From contig NC_013595.1 of the NCBI RefSeq assembly GCF_000024865.1, forward strand, positions 3,906,001 through 3,970,000: a stretch of DNA of 64,000 nt, in the 5' to 3' direction. Every line of letters starts with the position of its first letter. The first letter of the stretch is position 1. The notes under the pieces are model-generated. The model did no database searches and was not told the DNA's origin. It was given only the letters and a program-made list of their open reading frames with translations. Shown here piece after piece: positions 50,593 through 59,418 of the stretch. Source of the DNA: Streptosporangium roseum DSM 43021. GTDB taxonomy: Bacteria; Actinomycetota; Actinomycetes; Streptosporangiales; Streptosporangiaceae. The translations under genes were made by a program, and so were the position numbers.

Positions 50593-52683
50593 TCAGATGA
50601 ACGGGCCGACGAGGCCGGCGAACTCCTCCGGGCCGACGATCCGCACGCCCAGGCTCTCGGCCTTGGCCCGCTTGGAACCCGCCTTCTCCCCGGCCACCAG
50701 CAGCGACGTCTTCGCCGAGACGCTGGAGGACGCCTTGCCTCCGGCGCGTTCGATCAGCTCGTTCATCTCGTTGCGGGTCAGCGCCTCCAGCGCTCCGCTC
50801 ATCGCGCCGGTCACCACGACGGACATCCCGGCCAGCGGCAGCCCGGACGTGCCGCCCGCCTCCGGGTCCGCCTGCGCGTCGGCGCCGGGCTCGGCGGGTG
50901 GCGTCCAGCCCGGCTCGGTCATGGTCACCCCGGCCTTGACCAGCTTGTCGATGAGGTCGGCGAGCTCGACCAGCTCGGCCACCACCCCCGGCGCCTTCTT
51001 CGGGCCGATGCCCTCCACCGCCTCGATCGCCTCGGCGTCGGCCGCGCGGATGGCGTCCATGCTGCCGAAGTGCCGGGCGATGCGGCGGCTCATGGAACGG
51101 CCGGTGCCGCGCACGCCCAGCGCGCAGAACACCCTGCTGAGCGGCTGCGCCTTGGCCCGCTCGATGGCGGCCAGCAGGTTGTCGGTGCTGGTGGCGCCCA
51201 TCCGCTCCAGGCCCAGCACCTGCTCGCGGGTCAGGTAGAACAGGTCGGCGAAGTCGACGATCAGCCCGGCGTCCAGCAGTTGCTGGATGCGGTTCTCGGC
51301 CAGGCCCTCGATGTCGAGCTGGTCGCGGCCGGCGGCGTAGCCGATGGAGGCGATCACCCGGCAGGCGCGCCCGCGAACGCACCGCCACCGTTCCTGGGAG
51401 GCGTCGATCGCGTCGCCGCAGGTCGGGCAGACCTGCGGGATCGCGATCGGCTGCTCGTCGCCGGTGCGCAGGTGCACGACCGGAGCCTCGACGCGGGGGA
51501 TCACGTCGCCGGCCTTGTAGACGACGACGCTGTCGCCGAGCATCAGGCCCCTGCGGGTGATGTCGGCGACATTGTGCAGGGTGGCGTAGGTGACGATGCT
51601 GCCGTCGAGCTCGACCGGCTCCAGCACGGCGCGCGGGGCGATGATGCCGCTGCGGCCGGTGTTCCACTCGACGCCGAGCAGCTTGGTGATCTTCTCGGTG
51701 GCGGGCAGCTTGTAGGCGATCGCCCAGCGGGGAGCGCGCGAGCTGAAGCCGGCCTGCGCCTGGTCGGCGGCGAGATCGCACTTGATCACGATGCCGTCGA
51801 TGCCGAAGGGCAGCTCGGTCCGCTTGGCGGCGATCTGCTCGACCCGCTCCTGGATCTGCTCCAGGGTGGTGGCGACGATCCCGCCGACGTCGGTGACGGC
51901 GGGCGTCTGCACGCCCTGGCCGGCGACCCACGTCATGACCTCGCTGTGCGGCAGCTCGCGCAGCTGCACGGCCTGCTCGGAGGTGTCGTCGGGGTACGGC
52001 AGCGCGCCGTAGCCGAAGAACGTCAGCTCGCACACGTAGGGGCGGTCCTGGGCGCGCAGCGTGCCGGCGGCGGCGCTGCGCGGGTTGGCGAACGTGGTGC
52101 CGTCGTGCGCCTGGCGCTTGACACAGGCATCCTCGAACTGCGACGCGGTCATCATCACCTCACCGCGCAGCTCCACCGTGACGGGCTCGGCCAGCCTGGC
52201 GGGCAGTCCCACGATGGTGCCGATCGCGTGGCTCACGTCCTCACCCGCGGTGCCGTCGCCCCGGGTGACCAGCTGCACCAGCCGCCCGCCGCGGTATCGC
52301 GCGGCGATCGCCAGCCCGTCGAGCTTCGGCTCCACACTCCACTCCGTGACCGGCCGGCCCAGCCTGCGCTCCAGCGACGCGGCCCAGTCGGCCAGCTGCC
52401 CGGCGCCGAAGACGTTGTCCAGGCTCAGCATCGGCACCGTGTGTGGCACGTCGCCGACCACCGCGCCACCGGCCACCTTGCCCGTCGGCGAGGTCGGCAG
52501 CACCTCGTCGGGATGCTCGGCCTCATACGCCTGGATGCCCCGGACCAGCCGGTCGTAGGCGTCGTCGTCCAGCGTGGACGTGCCGTCTCCGTAGTATGCC
52601 GCGGCGGCGTCCAGGGCGAGCTGAACGGCTTCGGCATAGGCGGTCTGATCGGCGAAAAGGGTGCTGGGGGGTGCGTCGTTCAT
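50593..52683 (-). CDS. ligA: NAD-dependent DNA ligase LigA
   Basis: This 696-residue protein has every LigA part: adenylation domain with the active lysine in EPKLDGLAIAARY, GEDVSHAIGTIVG, the OB-fold (GRSGIIAPRAVLEPV), a zinc finger (CPTCGDAID ... CVRGRACR), the HhH region (GRSMSRRIARHFGSMDAIRA) and a C-terminal BRCT domain (LAGMSVVVTGAMSG ... GPEEFAGLVGPFI). It seals nicks in DNA with NAD. The KCDLAADQAQAGF and TLHNVADITRRGL stretches are standard. A Tn7-like transposon ends 61 bases before its start, so its promoter has probably been replaced. Whether this is the main or a second ligA is unknown. Confidence 0.95.
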   Translation of the reverse strand: MNDAPPSTLFADQTAYAEAVQLALDAAAAYYGDGTSTLDDDAYDRLVRGIQAYEAEHPDEVLPTSPTGKVAGGAVVGDVPHTVPMLSLDNVFGAGQLADWAASLERRLGRPVTEWSVEPKLDGLAIAARYRGGRLVQLVTRGDGTAGEDVSHAIGTIVGLPARLAEPVTVELRGEVMMTASQFEDACVKRQAHDGTTFANPRSAAAGTLRAQDRPYVCELTFFGYGALPYPDDTSEQAVQLRELPHSEVMTWVAGQGVQTPAVTDVGGIVATTLEQIQERVEQIAAKRTELPFGIDGIVIKCDLAADQAQAGFSSRAPRWAIAYKLPATEKITKLLGVEWNTGRSGIIAPRAVLEPVELDGSIVTYATLHNVADITRRGLMLGDSVVVYKAGDVIPRVEAPVVHLRTGDEQPIAIPQVCPTCGDAIDASQERWRCVRGRACRVIASIGYAAGRDQLDIEGLAENRIQQLLDAGLIVDFADLFYLTREQVLGLERMGATSTDNLLAAIERAKAQPLSRVFCALGVRGTGRSMSRRIARHFGSMDAIRAADAEAIEAVEGIGPKKAPGVVAELVELADLIDKLVKAGVTMTEPGWTPPAEPGADAQADPEAGGTSGLPLAGMSVVVTGAMSGALEALTRNEMNELIERAGGKASSSVSAKTSLLVAGEKAGSKRAKAESLGVRIVGPEEFAGLVGPFI

Positions 52684-52744
52684 GATCCCATCATGTCGCC
52701 CGGCACCGACAATTTCGGCTTGCGGAATGTGGTCCTGAGTCGGA

Positions 52745-52790
52745 TGAGACAGGGGGCGATAGTTGGCCCCTGGAAGCGATAGTTGGCCCC
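52745..52790. repeat. Left terminal inverted repeat with two putative TnsB sites
   Basis: GCGATAGTTGGCCCC occurs at 52756-52770 and 52776-52790, 20 bases apart, after the tip TGAGACAGGGG. The same pair occurs inverted at the right end. Confidence 0.9.
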
Positions 52791-52910
52791 ATGCGGAGCG
52801 GCAGGACGTGAGAGGATGCGACCCCCAGTTATAGATGGCGGTTCCCAGGTCTTGTTGGCGGCTGGGTAGGGACGTGCAGAGCTTCCGGCGTTCGTGGGAG
52901 CCTTGGAGGC

Positions 52911-53795
52911 ATGGGGACAGCTGAACACGAACAGTCCCTCGCCGCGTTCCTGAGGACTGTGAACGTCGGCGACGTCCTCACTGGGACCGTCGCGGAGGTT
53001 ACGCGATCGCAGACGACCGTGCTCCTCGACGCCTTCACCAGTGATCCAGTCGGTAGCATCAGCTGGCTCGATCTCTCCTGGCGGTCTTTTGGGCGACCGG
53101 CTGCTGAAATCCTTGAAGTCGGTGCCAAGGTCTCTTCCGAGGTGATCGCCGTTGACCTCCAAGAGAGGCGGGTTCGGCTCTCGTGGTCCGCGACCGAGAA
53201 CCCACAACTGTGGGCATATCTGAAGGCGCTGCGTCCGGGACAGCGGCTGTCCGGCACCGTGGCGGCCATCGAACGCTTCGGCGTCTTCGTCGATCTAGAC
53301 GACGGACCCGACCATCCTGTCTTCCCGGGCGTCGGCTTCATCACCATGCCCGAGCTGTCCTGGCGCCGCTTCGAGGACCCATCCGAGGTCGTCTCCGTGG
53401 GAGAGCGCATCAGCTGCGAAGTTCTCACCTTCGACACCCACAACGGCGAAGCCCGCGTATCACTGCGCGCCACTCAACCCGACCCGTTCCAGCAGTTCGC
53501 GCGCGGCGTTCACGTGGGGCAGATCCTGTACGGCCCGGTCACCAAAGTGGTGCCGTTCGGCGCCTTCGTCCGCGTGGCAGACGACGCCGAAGGCCTGGTC
53601 CACCTCAGCGAACTCACCGCCCTACCCGTCGCGGCCGCACTCGACGCGGTTCAGATCGGCGACGAGGTCACCGTGATCGTCATCGAGATCGACCCGCTGC
53701 GGCGTCGGCTCGCCCTATCTCGCTGTCAGGCCGCCATGAAGACCTGGGACCTCCCTCCAACTAAACCTGGGAATCCTAGCGATCCCGTAGGCTGA
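52911..53795 (+). CDS. Protein of three S1 RNA-binding domains (transposon cargo)
   Basis: This 294-residue protein has three S1 folds at about 17-92, 100-185 and 205-278. The second and third contain classic motifs (GQRLSGTVAAIERFGVFVDL; GQILYGPVTKVVPFGAFVRV, EGLVHLSELT, IGDEVTVIVIEIDPLRRRLA). S1 repeats bind single-stranded RNA; the protein might act in translation or RNA decay. ATG 52911 follows GGAGGC. It lies between the left transposon end and the first MITE-like element and is the only cargo gene next to the end. Function in the element is unknown. Confidence 0.85.
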   Translation: MGTAEHEQSLAAFLRTVNVGDVLTGTVAEVTRSQTTVLLDAFTSDPVGSISWLDLSWRSFGRPAAEILEVGAKVSSEVIAVDLQERRVRLSWSATENPQLWAYLKALRPGQRLSGTVAAIERFGVFVDLDDGPDHPVFPGVGFITMPELSWRRFEDPSEVVSVGERISCEVLTFDTHNGEARVSLRATQPDPFQQFARGVHVGQILYGPVTKVVPFGAFVRVADDAEGLVHLSELTALPVAAALDAVQIGDEVTVIVIEIDPLRRRLALSRCQAAMKTWDLPPTKPGNPSDPVG

Positions 53796-53820
53796 TCTCT
53801 CTCCAGCCGCCGTCTATAGA

Positions 53821-54016
53821 GGGTCCCGGTAGTAATCGCGGAATATCCAACGGATATGCCCCTGACCTGCTCTGATGTGAGGGCGCCGCAGGACTGGTGT
53901 GTCCGTTGGTAGATGCGGTGGGCCGGGCCGAGGATGCCGCTGACCTTGCCCGAGGGCTCCACGTCGACGCCGGTCAGCGATATCCGTTGGATTTTCGCCG
54001 ATTACTACCAGGACCT
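53821..54016. mobile_element. MITE-like element, copy 1 (about 195 bp)
   Basis: Both ends carry the inverted repeat GGTCC(C/T)GGTAGTAATCG, extending inward to ATCCAACGGATAT (about 37 bases with a few mismatches). There is no transposase gene. The internal sequence on the minus strand reads as a broken frame. An inverted copy of the whole unit is at 55861-56054. Confidence 0.8.
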
Positions 54017-54140
54017 CAACGTGGGGGGCAGTCGGCCGCGCGGGAACGCTTTAGGAGTCGCCAGCGCTTCTCTCTGGGCCAGAGTTCCAACCTTTCTGCC
54101 TCTCGCGGGCGTGAGAACCGATGAGAGGAGATCATCTACC

Positions 54141-54653
54141 TTGAATCGTTATGACGGCTTTCGCGAGTTCGTGCTCGCCCGTCAGCAGGCGCTGACACGG
54201 AGTGCGTACCTGCTCACGGGAGACGCACACCTAGCCGAGGACCTGTTGCAGAGCGTCCTGCTCAAGGTCGCCAACCATTGGCCCAGACTGGTGCGGCACG
54301 GCACCCCCGAGGCGTACACGCGCAAGGCCATGATCAACCAGTACATCTCCTGGCGGCGGCGCAAACAGTTGGAGTCGCCCAACACCGACCCGCCAGAGCG
54401 CGGGCACGCTCACGACGACGCCACGATCGATCGCATCATCTTGCGTCAGGCGCTTGCCAGGTTGACGCCCCGGCAGCGCGCTGTGATCGTCCTGCGCTTC
54501 TACGAGGATCTCAGCGAGCGGGAGACCGCTGAGATCCTCGGCTGTTCGCTCGGCACGGTCAAGAGCCAGACCCACCACGCGCTCGGCCGCCTGCGCACGC
54601 TCGCGCCCGAGCTGTCCCAGTTGTTCGCCGAGATCGAGGAGGTGCGCCGATGA
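54141..54653 (+). CDS. SigE-family (ECF-like) RNA polymerase sigma factor
   Basis: This 170-residue protein has sigma region 2 (YDGFREFVLARQQALTRSAY, LLTGDAHLAEDLLQSVLLKV) and region 4 (LARLTPRQRAVIVLRFYEDL, SERETAEILGCSLGTVKSQT). TTG 54141 was chosen because SigE-family proteins start NRYDGFREF and GGAG lies upstream; the open frame before it crosses the MITE-like element. The stop overlaps the next gene (ATGA). Together with the propeller membrane protein it looks like a sigma/anti-sigma-like module bracketed by MITEs within the transposon. Confidence 0.88.
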   Translation: MNRYDGFREFVLARQQALTRSAYLLTGDAHLAEDLLQSVLLKVANHWPRLVRHGTPEAYTRKAMINQYISWRRRKQLESPNTDPPERGHAHDDATIDRIILRQALARLTPRQRAVIVLRFYEDLSERETAEILGCSLGTVKSQTHHALGRLRTLAPELSQLFAEIEEVRR

Positions 54654-55804
54654 GCAGGCTGCGCGAGGCGTTGGACAATGCGGCGGCCGACGCCCCGACC
54701 CTCAACCTGGCCGACTGGGCGATCACGAGCAGCCGGCGCAGGCGGAAGACCCGTATGGCCGCCGGGTCGGCTGCCGTGATCGGGCTGGCGGTGCTCGCCG
54801 GCGTCGTACTGGACGTATTTCCCGGCACCGGGCCGTTGATGGCCGACAAAGCCGTGGTCGCGGTGCAGACCGGTAAGATCGCCGATCTGCCCAGCCGGGG
54901 TGTCGGGCCGCTCAGCCACGCCTACCGGACCTTCTGCCTCATCAGTGGCCCCATCCCGCCCGACTGCAGGAACGGCAAGTGGCGCGTGGTTGCCCTCTCC
55001 GGCGAGACGTACCACCTGCCGCAGGCACTGGGCACACTGAGCACGAAAAGCGGACCGAAGTTCTACCCCCTGGCGATCAGCCGCGACGGGCGCATCATCG
55101 CCTACTACAACCAGTCTGCCAAGACGTTCAAAGTACGAGACCTGGCGAGCGGCACCGAGCAAACCGCCCCCGTCGCCATAGCCGAAGCGGAGCTGGGCGG
55201 CAACGCGCACCTGGAGCTCTCCGACGACGGACGGTACCTCGCTTTCACCGGCTATCCGTCGAGAAAGGAGGACGGCCTGCTCATCGATATGCGAGCGAGA
55301 ACCACGACGCCCCTGCCCGTCGGGTGGGATCTCAGGAGCATCGACGGCACGACCGTGACCTTGGCCCGGTACGGGAGGTACGGGGAGAAGCCAGGGATCT
55401 GGGTGATGCCTCTGGCAGGGGGCGGTTCACCCATCACGGTGGACGAGACCTACACACGCTTCAGCGCGCTTGCCCCCAACGGCGCCGCAGTGGCCGCGCT
55501 GCGGCGTGGCCAGTCCCTGGACTCGCATGACGACACGATCACCGTGCTCGATGCCAGGACCGGCAAAGTCAAGAAGACGGTGACCATGCGCGGCCTGCCG
55601 AAGGGCAGCCCCACGCTCACCCCCGGCGTCTGGCTGAGCGCGGCCGAGGTCACGCTCGCCGCCCTCCCGTCGGACCGTTGGAATGAGAACCGTCAGATTA
55701 CCTACGCGGTGAACGTGGAGACCGGCCAAGTGAGGCAGCTCGCCGTCTACCATCCCCAGAACGTGATGCACCTGGTCATCCCCGGGGTCCCAGCCGCCTT
55801 TTGA
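54650..55804 (+). CDS. Membrane-anchored beta-propeller protein, putative partner of the sigma factor
   Basis: This 384-residue protein has an N-terminal cytoplasmic tail of about 35 residues ending in a basic run (SSRRRRKTR), one membrane helix (about 38-58) and an outside part with WD40/TolB-like strands (AISRDGRIIAYYN, ELSDDGRYLAFTG, VLDARTGKVKKTV). Sigma factors of the SigE family are often followed by such a membrane protein, thought to act as regulator. No zinc anti-sigma motif (HxxxCxxC) is present, so the mode of control is unclear. It overlaps the sigma gene by four bases. Confidence 0.8.
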   Translation: MSRLREALDNAAADAPTLNLADWAITSSRRRRKTRMAAGSAAVIGLAVLAGVVLDVFPGTGPLMADKAVVAVQTGKIADLPSRGVGPLSHAYRTFCLISGPIPPDCRNGKWRVVALSGETYHLPQALGTLSTKSGPKFYPLAISRDGRIIAYYNQSAKTFKVRDLASGTEQTAPVAIAEAELGGNAHLELSDDGRYLAFTGYPSRKEDGLLIDMRARTTTPLPVGWDLRSIDGTTVTLARYGRYGEKPGIWVMPLAGGGSPITVDETYTRFSALAPNGAAVAALRRGQSLDSHDDTITVLDARTGKVKKTVTMRGLPKGSPTLTPGVWLSAAEVTLAALPSDRWNENRQITYAVNVETGQVRQLAVYHPQNVMHLVIPGVPAAF

Positions 55805-55860
55805 CAAGCCTCTCAGCGGCTGAGCAGGTGGCACGCCATGCAGAAGGACACGGCACAGAG

Positions 55861-56054
55861 GGGTCCTGAGTAATCGGCGAAAATCCAACGGATATCGCTG
55901 ACCGGCGTCGACGTGGAGCCCTCGGGCAAGGTCAGCGGCATCCTCGGCCCGGCCCACCGCATCTACCAACGGACACACCAGTCCTGCGGCGCCCTCACAT
56001 CAGAGCAGGTCAGGGGCATATCCGTTGGATATTCCGCGATTACTACCGGGACCC
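55861..56054. mobile_element. MITE-like element, copy 2, inverted relative to copy 1
   Basis: The sequence 55861-56054 is the reverse complement of 53821-54016 over its full length with very few differences (one is loss of two bases near the left tip, GGGTCCTGAGTAATCGG). The pair encloses the sigma factor and propeller genes exactly, like a small composite element inside the transposon. Confidence 0.8.
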
Positions 56055-56131
56055 TTATAGCTGGTGGTCGCAGAGGACGGTTCGCGAGTTGGTGTCCGTT
56101 GCGCCGTTGGAGTTGGGTGAGGCGAGCTGTG

Positions 56132-58126
56132 TTAGGTCAGGGTGGGTGGAGGGGCCGGTTTTATCTCGTCCGATCTCGTGTCGTGTGTGGCGCGAATTGG
56201 CTTGTTATCGATCTGGGCGGTTAGCTCGGCAGCGTAGGCGTCGAGTGTCTCTCTGAGGGCCCTGTATCGCCGACAGACGTATGTTCCCGAGCCGAAGGGG
56301 CGGTGAGGGCTAGCCGGCCAGTTGGACGGGCGGTCTCGGTTGCTCCACGACTTTTGGATGTCGAGGGGTTGTTGATCGCGGATGGGGTGAGGGGCGAACG
56401 ACCGTTCACCCTGGGTTATCTGGGCCCAGAGGTGGGTGGATGCGTATTGGCGCTCTCGGTCGGTGGTTTCCCACTGATGGCTGGCGAACCCGCTCTGGTC
56501 GAGGATCTTCTGCCAGGTGTCGGTATCGAGGCACCAGTTCCGCAGCGCGGTGCGGCGATGATGGTAGTCGATGAGATGCGCGGTCTGGTCGAGGTCAGCG
56601 GCGATCGCGCGGACGGCGGCGTCGAATTCGTCTGGGTCGCTGCGGGCTCGTGCCCATTGGAACGCTCCTGTGACGGATCTGCAGATGGGTGTTCCGCGGT
56701 GTATGTGCGGGAAGACTGTCATCCCGAGGTACTGAGCAGCTTTCCCTCGCGACCCACCGGAGATCATCTGGACGAGACGAATTGCGGCGGTGCGGCGGAG
56801 CGCGAGCGTCGAGATGCCGTCGAAGCTGCTGAGATAGCGTTCGAACCATTCATCAGGCAGCCACTGGGGGATGTGCTGAGGGCCGAGGCGGGTGTTTAGT
56901 TCGGGGGTTATGGAGCTGGTGCGGCTGTGACGGCGGAACGCGTTGGTTAGAGGGGCCAGAGCGGCACGGAGACCAGGCGAGCATGCTGTAGTCCTGGCGC
57001 TTTCGAGGAAGTGGCCTCTCCACTCTGTTCGGTTGATCGAAAGCCTGGTTCCGCCGGTCGAGAGTAGTTCTTGAAGGTGCTGTCGGGTTTGCAGAGTGTC
57101 ACCGTGCAGGATCTGGTCGGCGATGGCCAGCTGAGCGGCACTGATGGCGGGGTCCAGTTCCCAACTGTGGCGGTATCTGTCGACTGGTGGCAGGGAATTC
57201 TCGGCTTCTTGGGTGCGTCGTGCGGTGCGCTGGTCGAGGGTTTCGCGGAGCGCTGCGGAGGGGGCGAGGTAGGCGGCCTTGGGCCAGGACAAGCTGATCA
57301 GTTTGCTGAGGAAACGCAGGTCGGTGAAGTACTGGGCGGGCTCAGCAGGGAGTCCGGCGGCGTCGACCTGTGTGGGGCCGTGAGGTTGCAGGAGGGCGTC
57401 GAGACGCTCCTGGAGGCTGAGGACCTCCTCGGGCAGCAGATGGCCTGGTGGAGGCGCGGTGTCGAGCCTGGCCGCGCAAACCGAGGTGACGCCCTTGAGG
57501 ATGCCGGAGGTGCCGTTCACGGTGCTGGATCGGCACTGTGCGGGATGAAGCCCGCCGACCTTCAGCGACTGCAGGAGAGGAATGAGTCCGGAGCCAGCCA
57601 CAGCCGCGTGCGCGGGATGACCGCAGCCTGGGCAGAGGTGATTCAGAAGGCGCCGATGCTTGATGCAGGCGAAAATGGCTGGTAGCCGCCATGATCTCCG
57701 CCACGCGCCGCCGTGGGCTTGCTGGACTGGGCTGTTGTCCCCGGTCAGGCATTCGGGGCAGTAGCGTGATCCGGTGGTGAAGATCCACCAGTCCGTCCTC
57801 AGGGCCAGCTGACGCAGCGCGATGCCCTGGGCGGGCGGTGGGACTGGGTAACGGGGTGCGAGTGATCTGAGGCAGAGCGCTTCAGCTTCGGCTGGGGTGA
57901 GCCTTGTCGCGTTTGTGAACGCTTCACGTGTCGGCTGGTCAAGAGCTATCAGCAATTCATGGGAAGCGCGGGAGGGAAACCTCGACCGTTCGGGGATCAG
58001 GCCCGTGATCTGCAGTAACCGCGCCGGTGTGCGGTCCAGCCGGTGCGCGAGTCGGAGCAGGTAACCGGGCATGACTTCATCCGGCAGCGGATCAAGGCTT
58101 CGGGGAAGCGGACCGGTGTAGCGCAT
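56132..58126 (-). CDS. tniQ: TniQ/TnsD-like target-selection protein
   Basis: This 664-residue protein begins LPRSLDPLPDEVMPGYLLRL, a TniQ hallmark, with zinc ligands at Cys123, Cys126, Cys154, His157, Cys165 and Cys168 (YCPECL ... IFACIKHRRLLNHLCPGCGH). The C-terminal 400 residues are helical and likely DNA binding, as in TnsD. TniQ/TnsD links the chosen target to TnsC. The length exceeds the short TniQ of CRISPR-associated transposons (about 350-400), supporting a DNA-sequence-guided mode. ATG 58126 has GGAGG 5 bases upstream. Last of the transposition genes; 17-base gap after tnsC. Confidence 0.88.
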   Translation of the reverse strand: MRYTGPLPRSLDPLPDEVMPGYLLRLAHRLDRTPARLLQITGLIPERSRFPSRASHELLIALDQPTREAFTNATRLTPAEAEALCLRSLAPRYPVPPPAQGIALRQLALRTDWWIFTTGSRYCPECLTGDNSPVQQAHGGAWRRSWRLPAIFACIKHRRLLNHLCPGCGHPAHAAVAGSGLIPLLQSLKVGGLHPAQCRSSTVNGTSGILKGVTSVCAARLDTAPPPGHLLPEEVLSLQERLDALLQPHGPTQVDAAGLPAEPAQYFTDLRFLSKLISLSWPKAAYLAPSAALRETLDQRTARRTQEAENSLPPVDRYRHSWELDPAISAAQLAIADQILHGDTLQTRQHLQELLSTGGTRLSINRTEWRGHFLESARTTACSPGLRAALAPLTNAFRRHSRTSSITPELNTRLGPQHIPQWLPDEWFERYLSSFDGISTLALRRTAAIRLVQMISGGSRGKAAQYLGMTVFPHIHRGTPICRSVTGAFQWARARSDPDEFDAAVRAIAADLDQTAHLIDYHHRRTALRNWCLDTDTWQKILDQSGFASHQWETTDRERQYASTHLWAQITQGERSFAPHPIRDQQPLDIQKSWSNRDRPSNWPASPHRPFGSGTYVCRRYRALRETLDAYAAELTAQIDNKPIRATHDTRSDEIKPAPPPTLT

Positions 58127-58143
58127 TTGATCCTCCGTGGCCT

Positions 58144-59418
58144 TCAGGCGCCAGTGCCGCTGGCCGGGCCGTGGTCGTCGAAGACGGTGTTGCGGCGCTG
58201 TCCAGGTTTTTTGCTGCCGGTCTGCCCGGCCGCTTTCTGAGCTGTAGCAGGAACGTTGGGGACTTCTCCGGCGGTGGCGTCCCGGCCGGGCGCGCCGTTG
58301 AGGCTGACGACGATGTTGTCGAGGAGGGGCTCGGTGAGGGTTTCGGTGCTGGTGGTGATGGCGTGGCGGCAGCCGTCCTCGATCAGCCGCTCGAGCAGGC
58401 CGACGACACCATCGGTGCGGCGGAACAGGTATTCGGGCATGGTGCCCGCGGTGAGCATGCCGGGGGCGGCGTTCATCAGGCGCAGGTGCTGTTCGACTCC
58501 GGTCAGGTGGGCGGTCCAAGCGGTGATCTGTTCGTCGGTGGTGTAGCGGAAGCGGTCGAGTTCGATCAGATCGAAGCGGCGTTCGGTCTGAGTGGGTTCC
58601 AGGCCGTGCACTTTCACGTTGTGGGAGGGTGGGAACACCCATTGGCCGGTGCCCGGGTCATGGCGGCCTTCCCGCAGGAGCCCGGAGCCGGGGATGTCGA
58701 CTCCGATGAGGACGAGGGTGACATGCATGCTCATGAACGCCCGGATCAGGTCCAAGACATCCTGGTCATCGGCCCTATGCATGCGAAGCCTCGTAATGTC
58801 GTCCAGCACGAGCGCCTTGGTGCCGTGGTCGTTCAGAGACGCGGCGACGTGCCGGACCAGGTCGGGCAGGTCCATGTTCTTGGTATCGGCGCCGAAGAAG
58901 TTCAGGATCGCCTTGCAGGTGGACTTGGGTTTGGCGGTGACAGGGGTCTGGACGTAGGCGACCGGGGCGTGCATGTCCCGCATCCCCGCCAGCGCGGCCG
59001 GGTTGAGGTAGCGGTGAAGCTCGACCCAGTCGTCCTCGAAGCCAGCGCAGATCTCGCAGATCGTCTCGGTCTTGCCCTGATAGCCACCGCCGGTGATCAT
59101 CACTCCGGCGCGGGTAGTCGGTTTCTGTTTCAGCGCGTTGGACTCGATCCGGCCGCGCAGCAACTGTTCCACCTCCCGGCTCATCGGGGTGGCGATCAGG
59201 GGAAGGTTCGCGTGGGTTGCGGCCCGATGCAGGTCATAGAGCATCTTGCGGCGCGGTGGCAGCAGCCGCCAGGTGGCTAGGTCCAGCCGTGGGGCCGGGA
59301 CGAAGGAGCCGCGAGTGGCCCGATATCGCTGCCAGCCCGCCAGGGTGTCCCGCAGTGGCAGCGGACCAGGCGAGACGAACGGAACCGGCTGATCGCCGTC
59401 CCGGAATCGGGTCACCAC
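58144..59418 (-). CDS. tnsC: TnsC/TniB-type AAA+ transposition regulator
   Basis: This 424-residue ATPase has Walker A GGGYQGKT (110-117), Walker B ALVLDDITRL with Asp206/Asp207, and an arginine-rich sensor region. TnsC binds DNA and ATP and passes the target from TniQ to the TnsAB transposase. Its start overlaps the tnsB stop (GTG 59418 or 59415; the latter gives a GTGA overlap). The C-terminal 50 residues are disordered (ATAQKAAGQTGSKKPGQRR) as in TniB-like proteins. Confidence 0.92.
   Translation of the reverse strand: MVTRFRDGDQPVPFVSPGPLPLRDTLAGWQRYRATRGSFVPAPRLDLATWRLLPPRRKMLYDLHRAATHANLPLIATPMSREVEQLLRGRIESNALKQKPTTRAGVMITGGGYQGKTETICEICAGFEDDWVELHRYLNPAALAGMRDMHAPVAYVQTPVTAKPKSTCKAILNFFGADTKNMDLPDLVRHVAASLNDHGTKALVLDDITRLRMHRADDQDVLDLIRAFMSMHVTLVLIGVDIPGSGLLREGRHDPGTGQWVFPPSHNVKVHGLEPTQTERRFDLIELDRFRYTTDEQITAWTAHLTGVEQHLRLMNAAPGMLTAGTMPEYLFRRTDGVVGLLERLIEDGCRHAITTSTETLTEPLLDNIVVSLNGAPGRDATAGEVPNVPATAQKAAGQTGSKKPGQRRNTVFDDHGPASGTGA

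Noticed and set aside
50593..52683. ligA as cargo of the Tn7-like transposon
   Set aside because: The left end with both TnsB sites lies 61 bases upstream of ligA, so the gene is outside the element.
53913..54140. N-terminal extension of the sigma factor back to an ATG at 53913
   Set aside because: It would be encoded by the MITE-like element and has no sigma homology; the family starts at NRYDGFREF.
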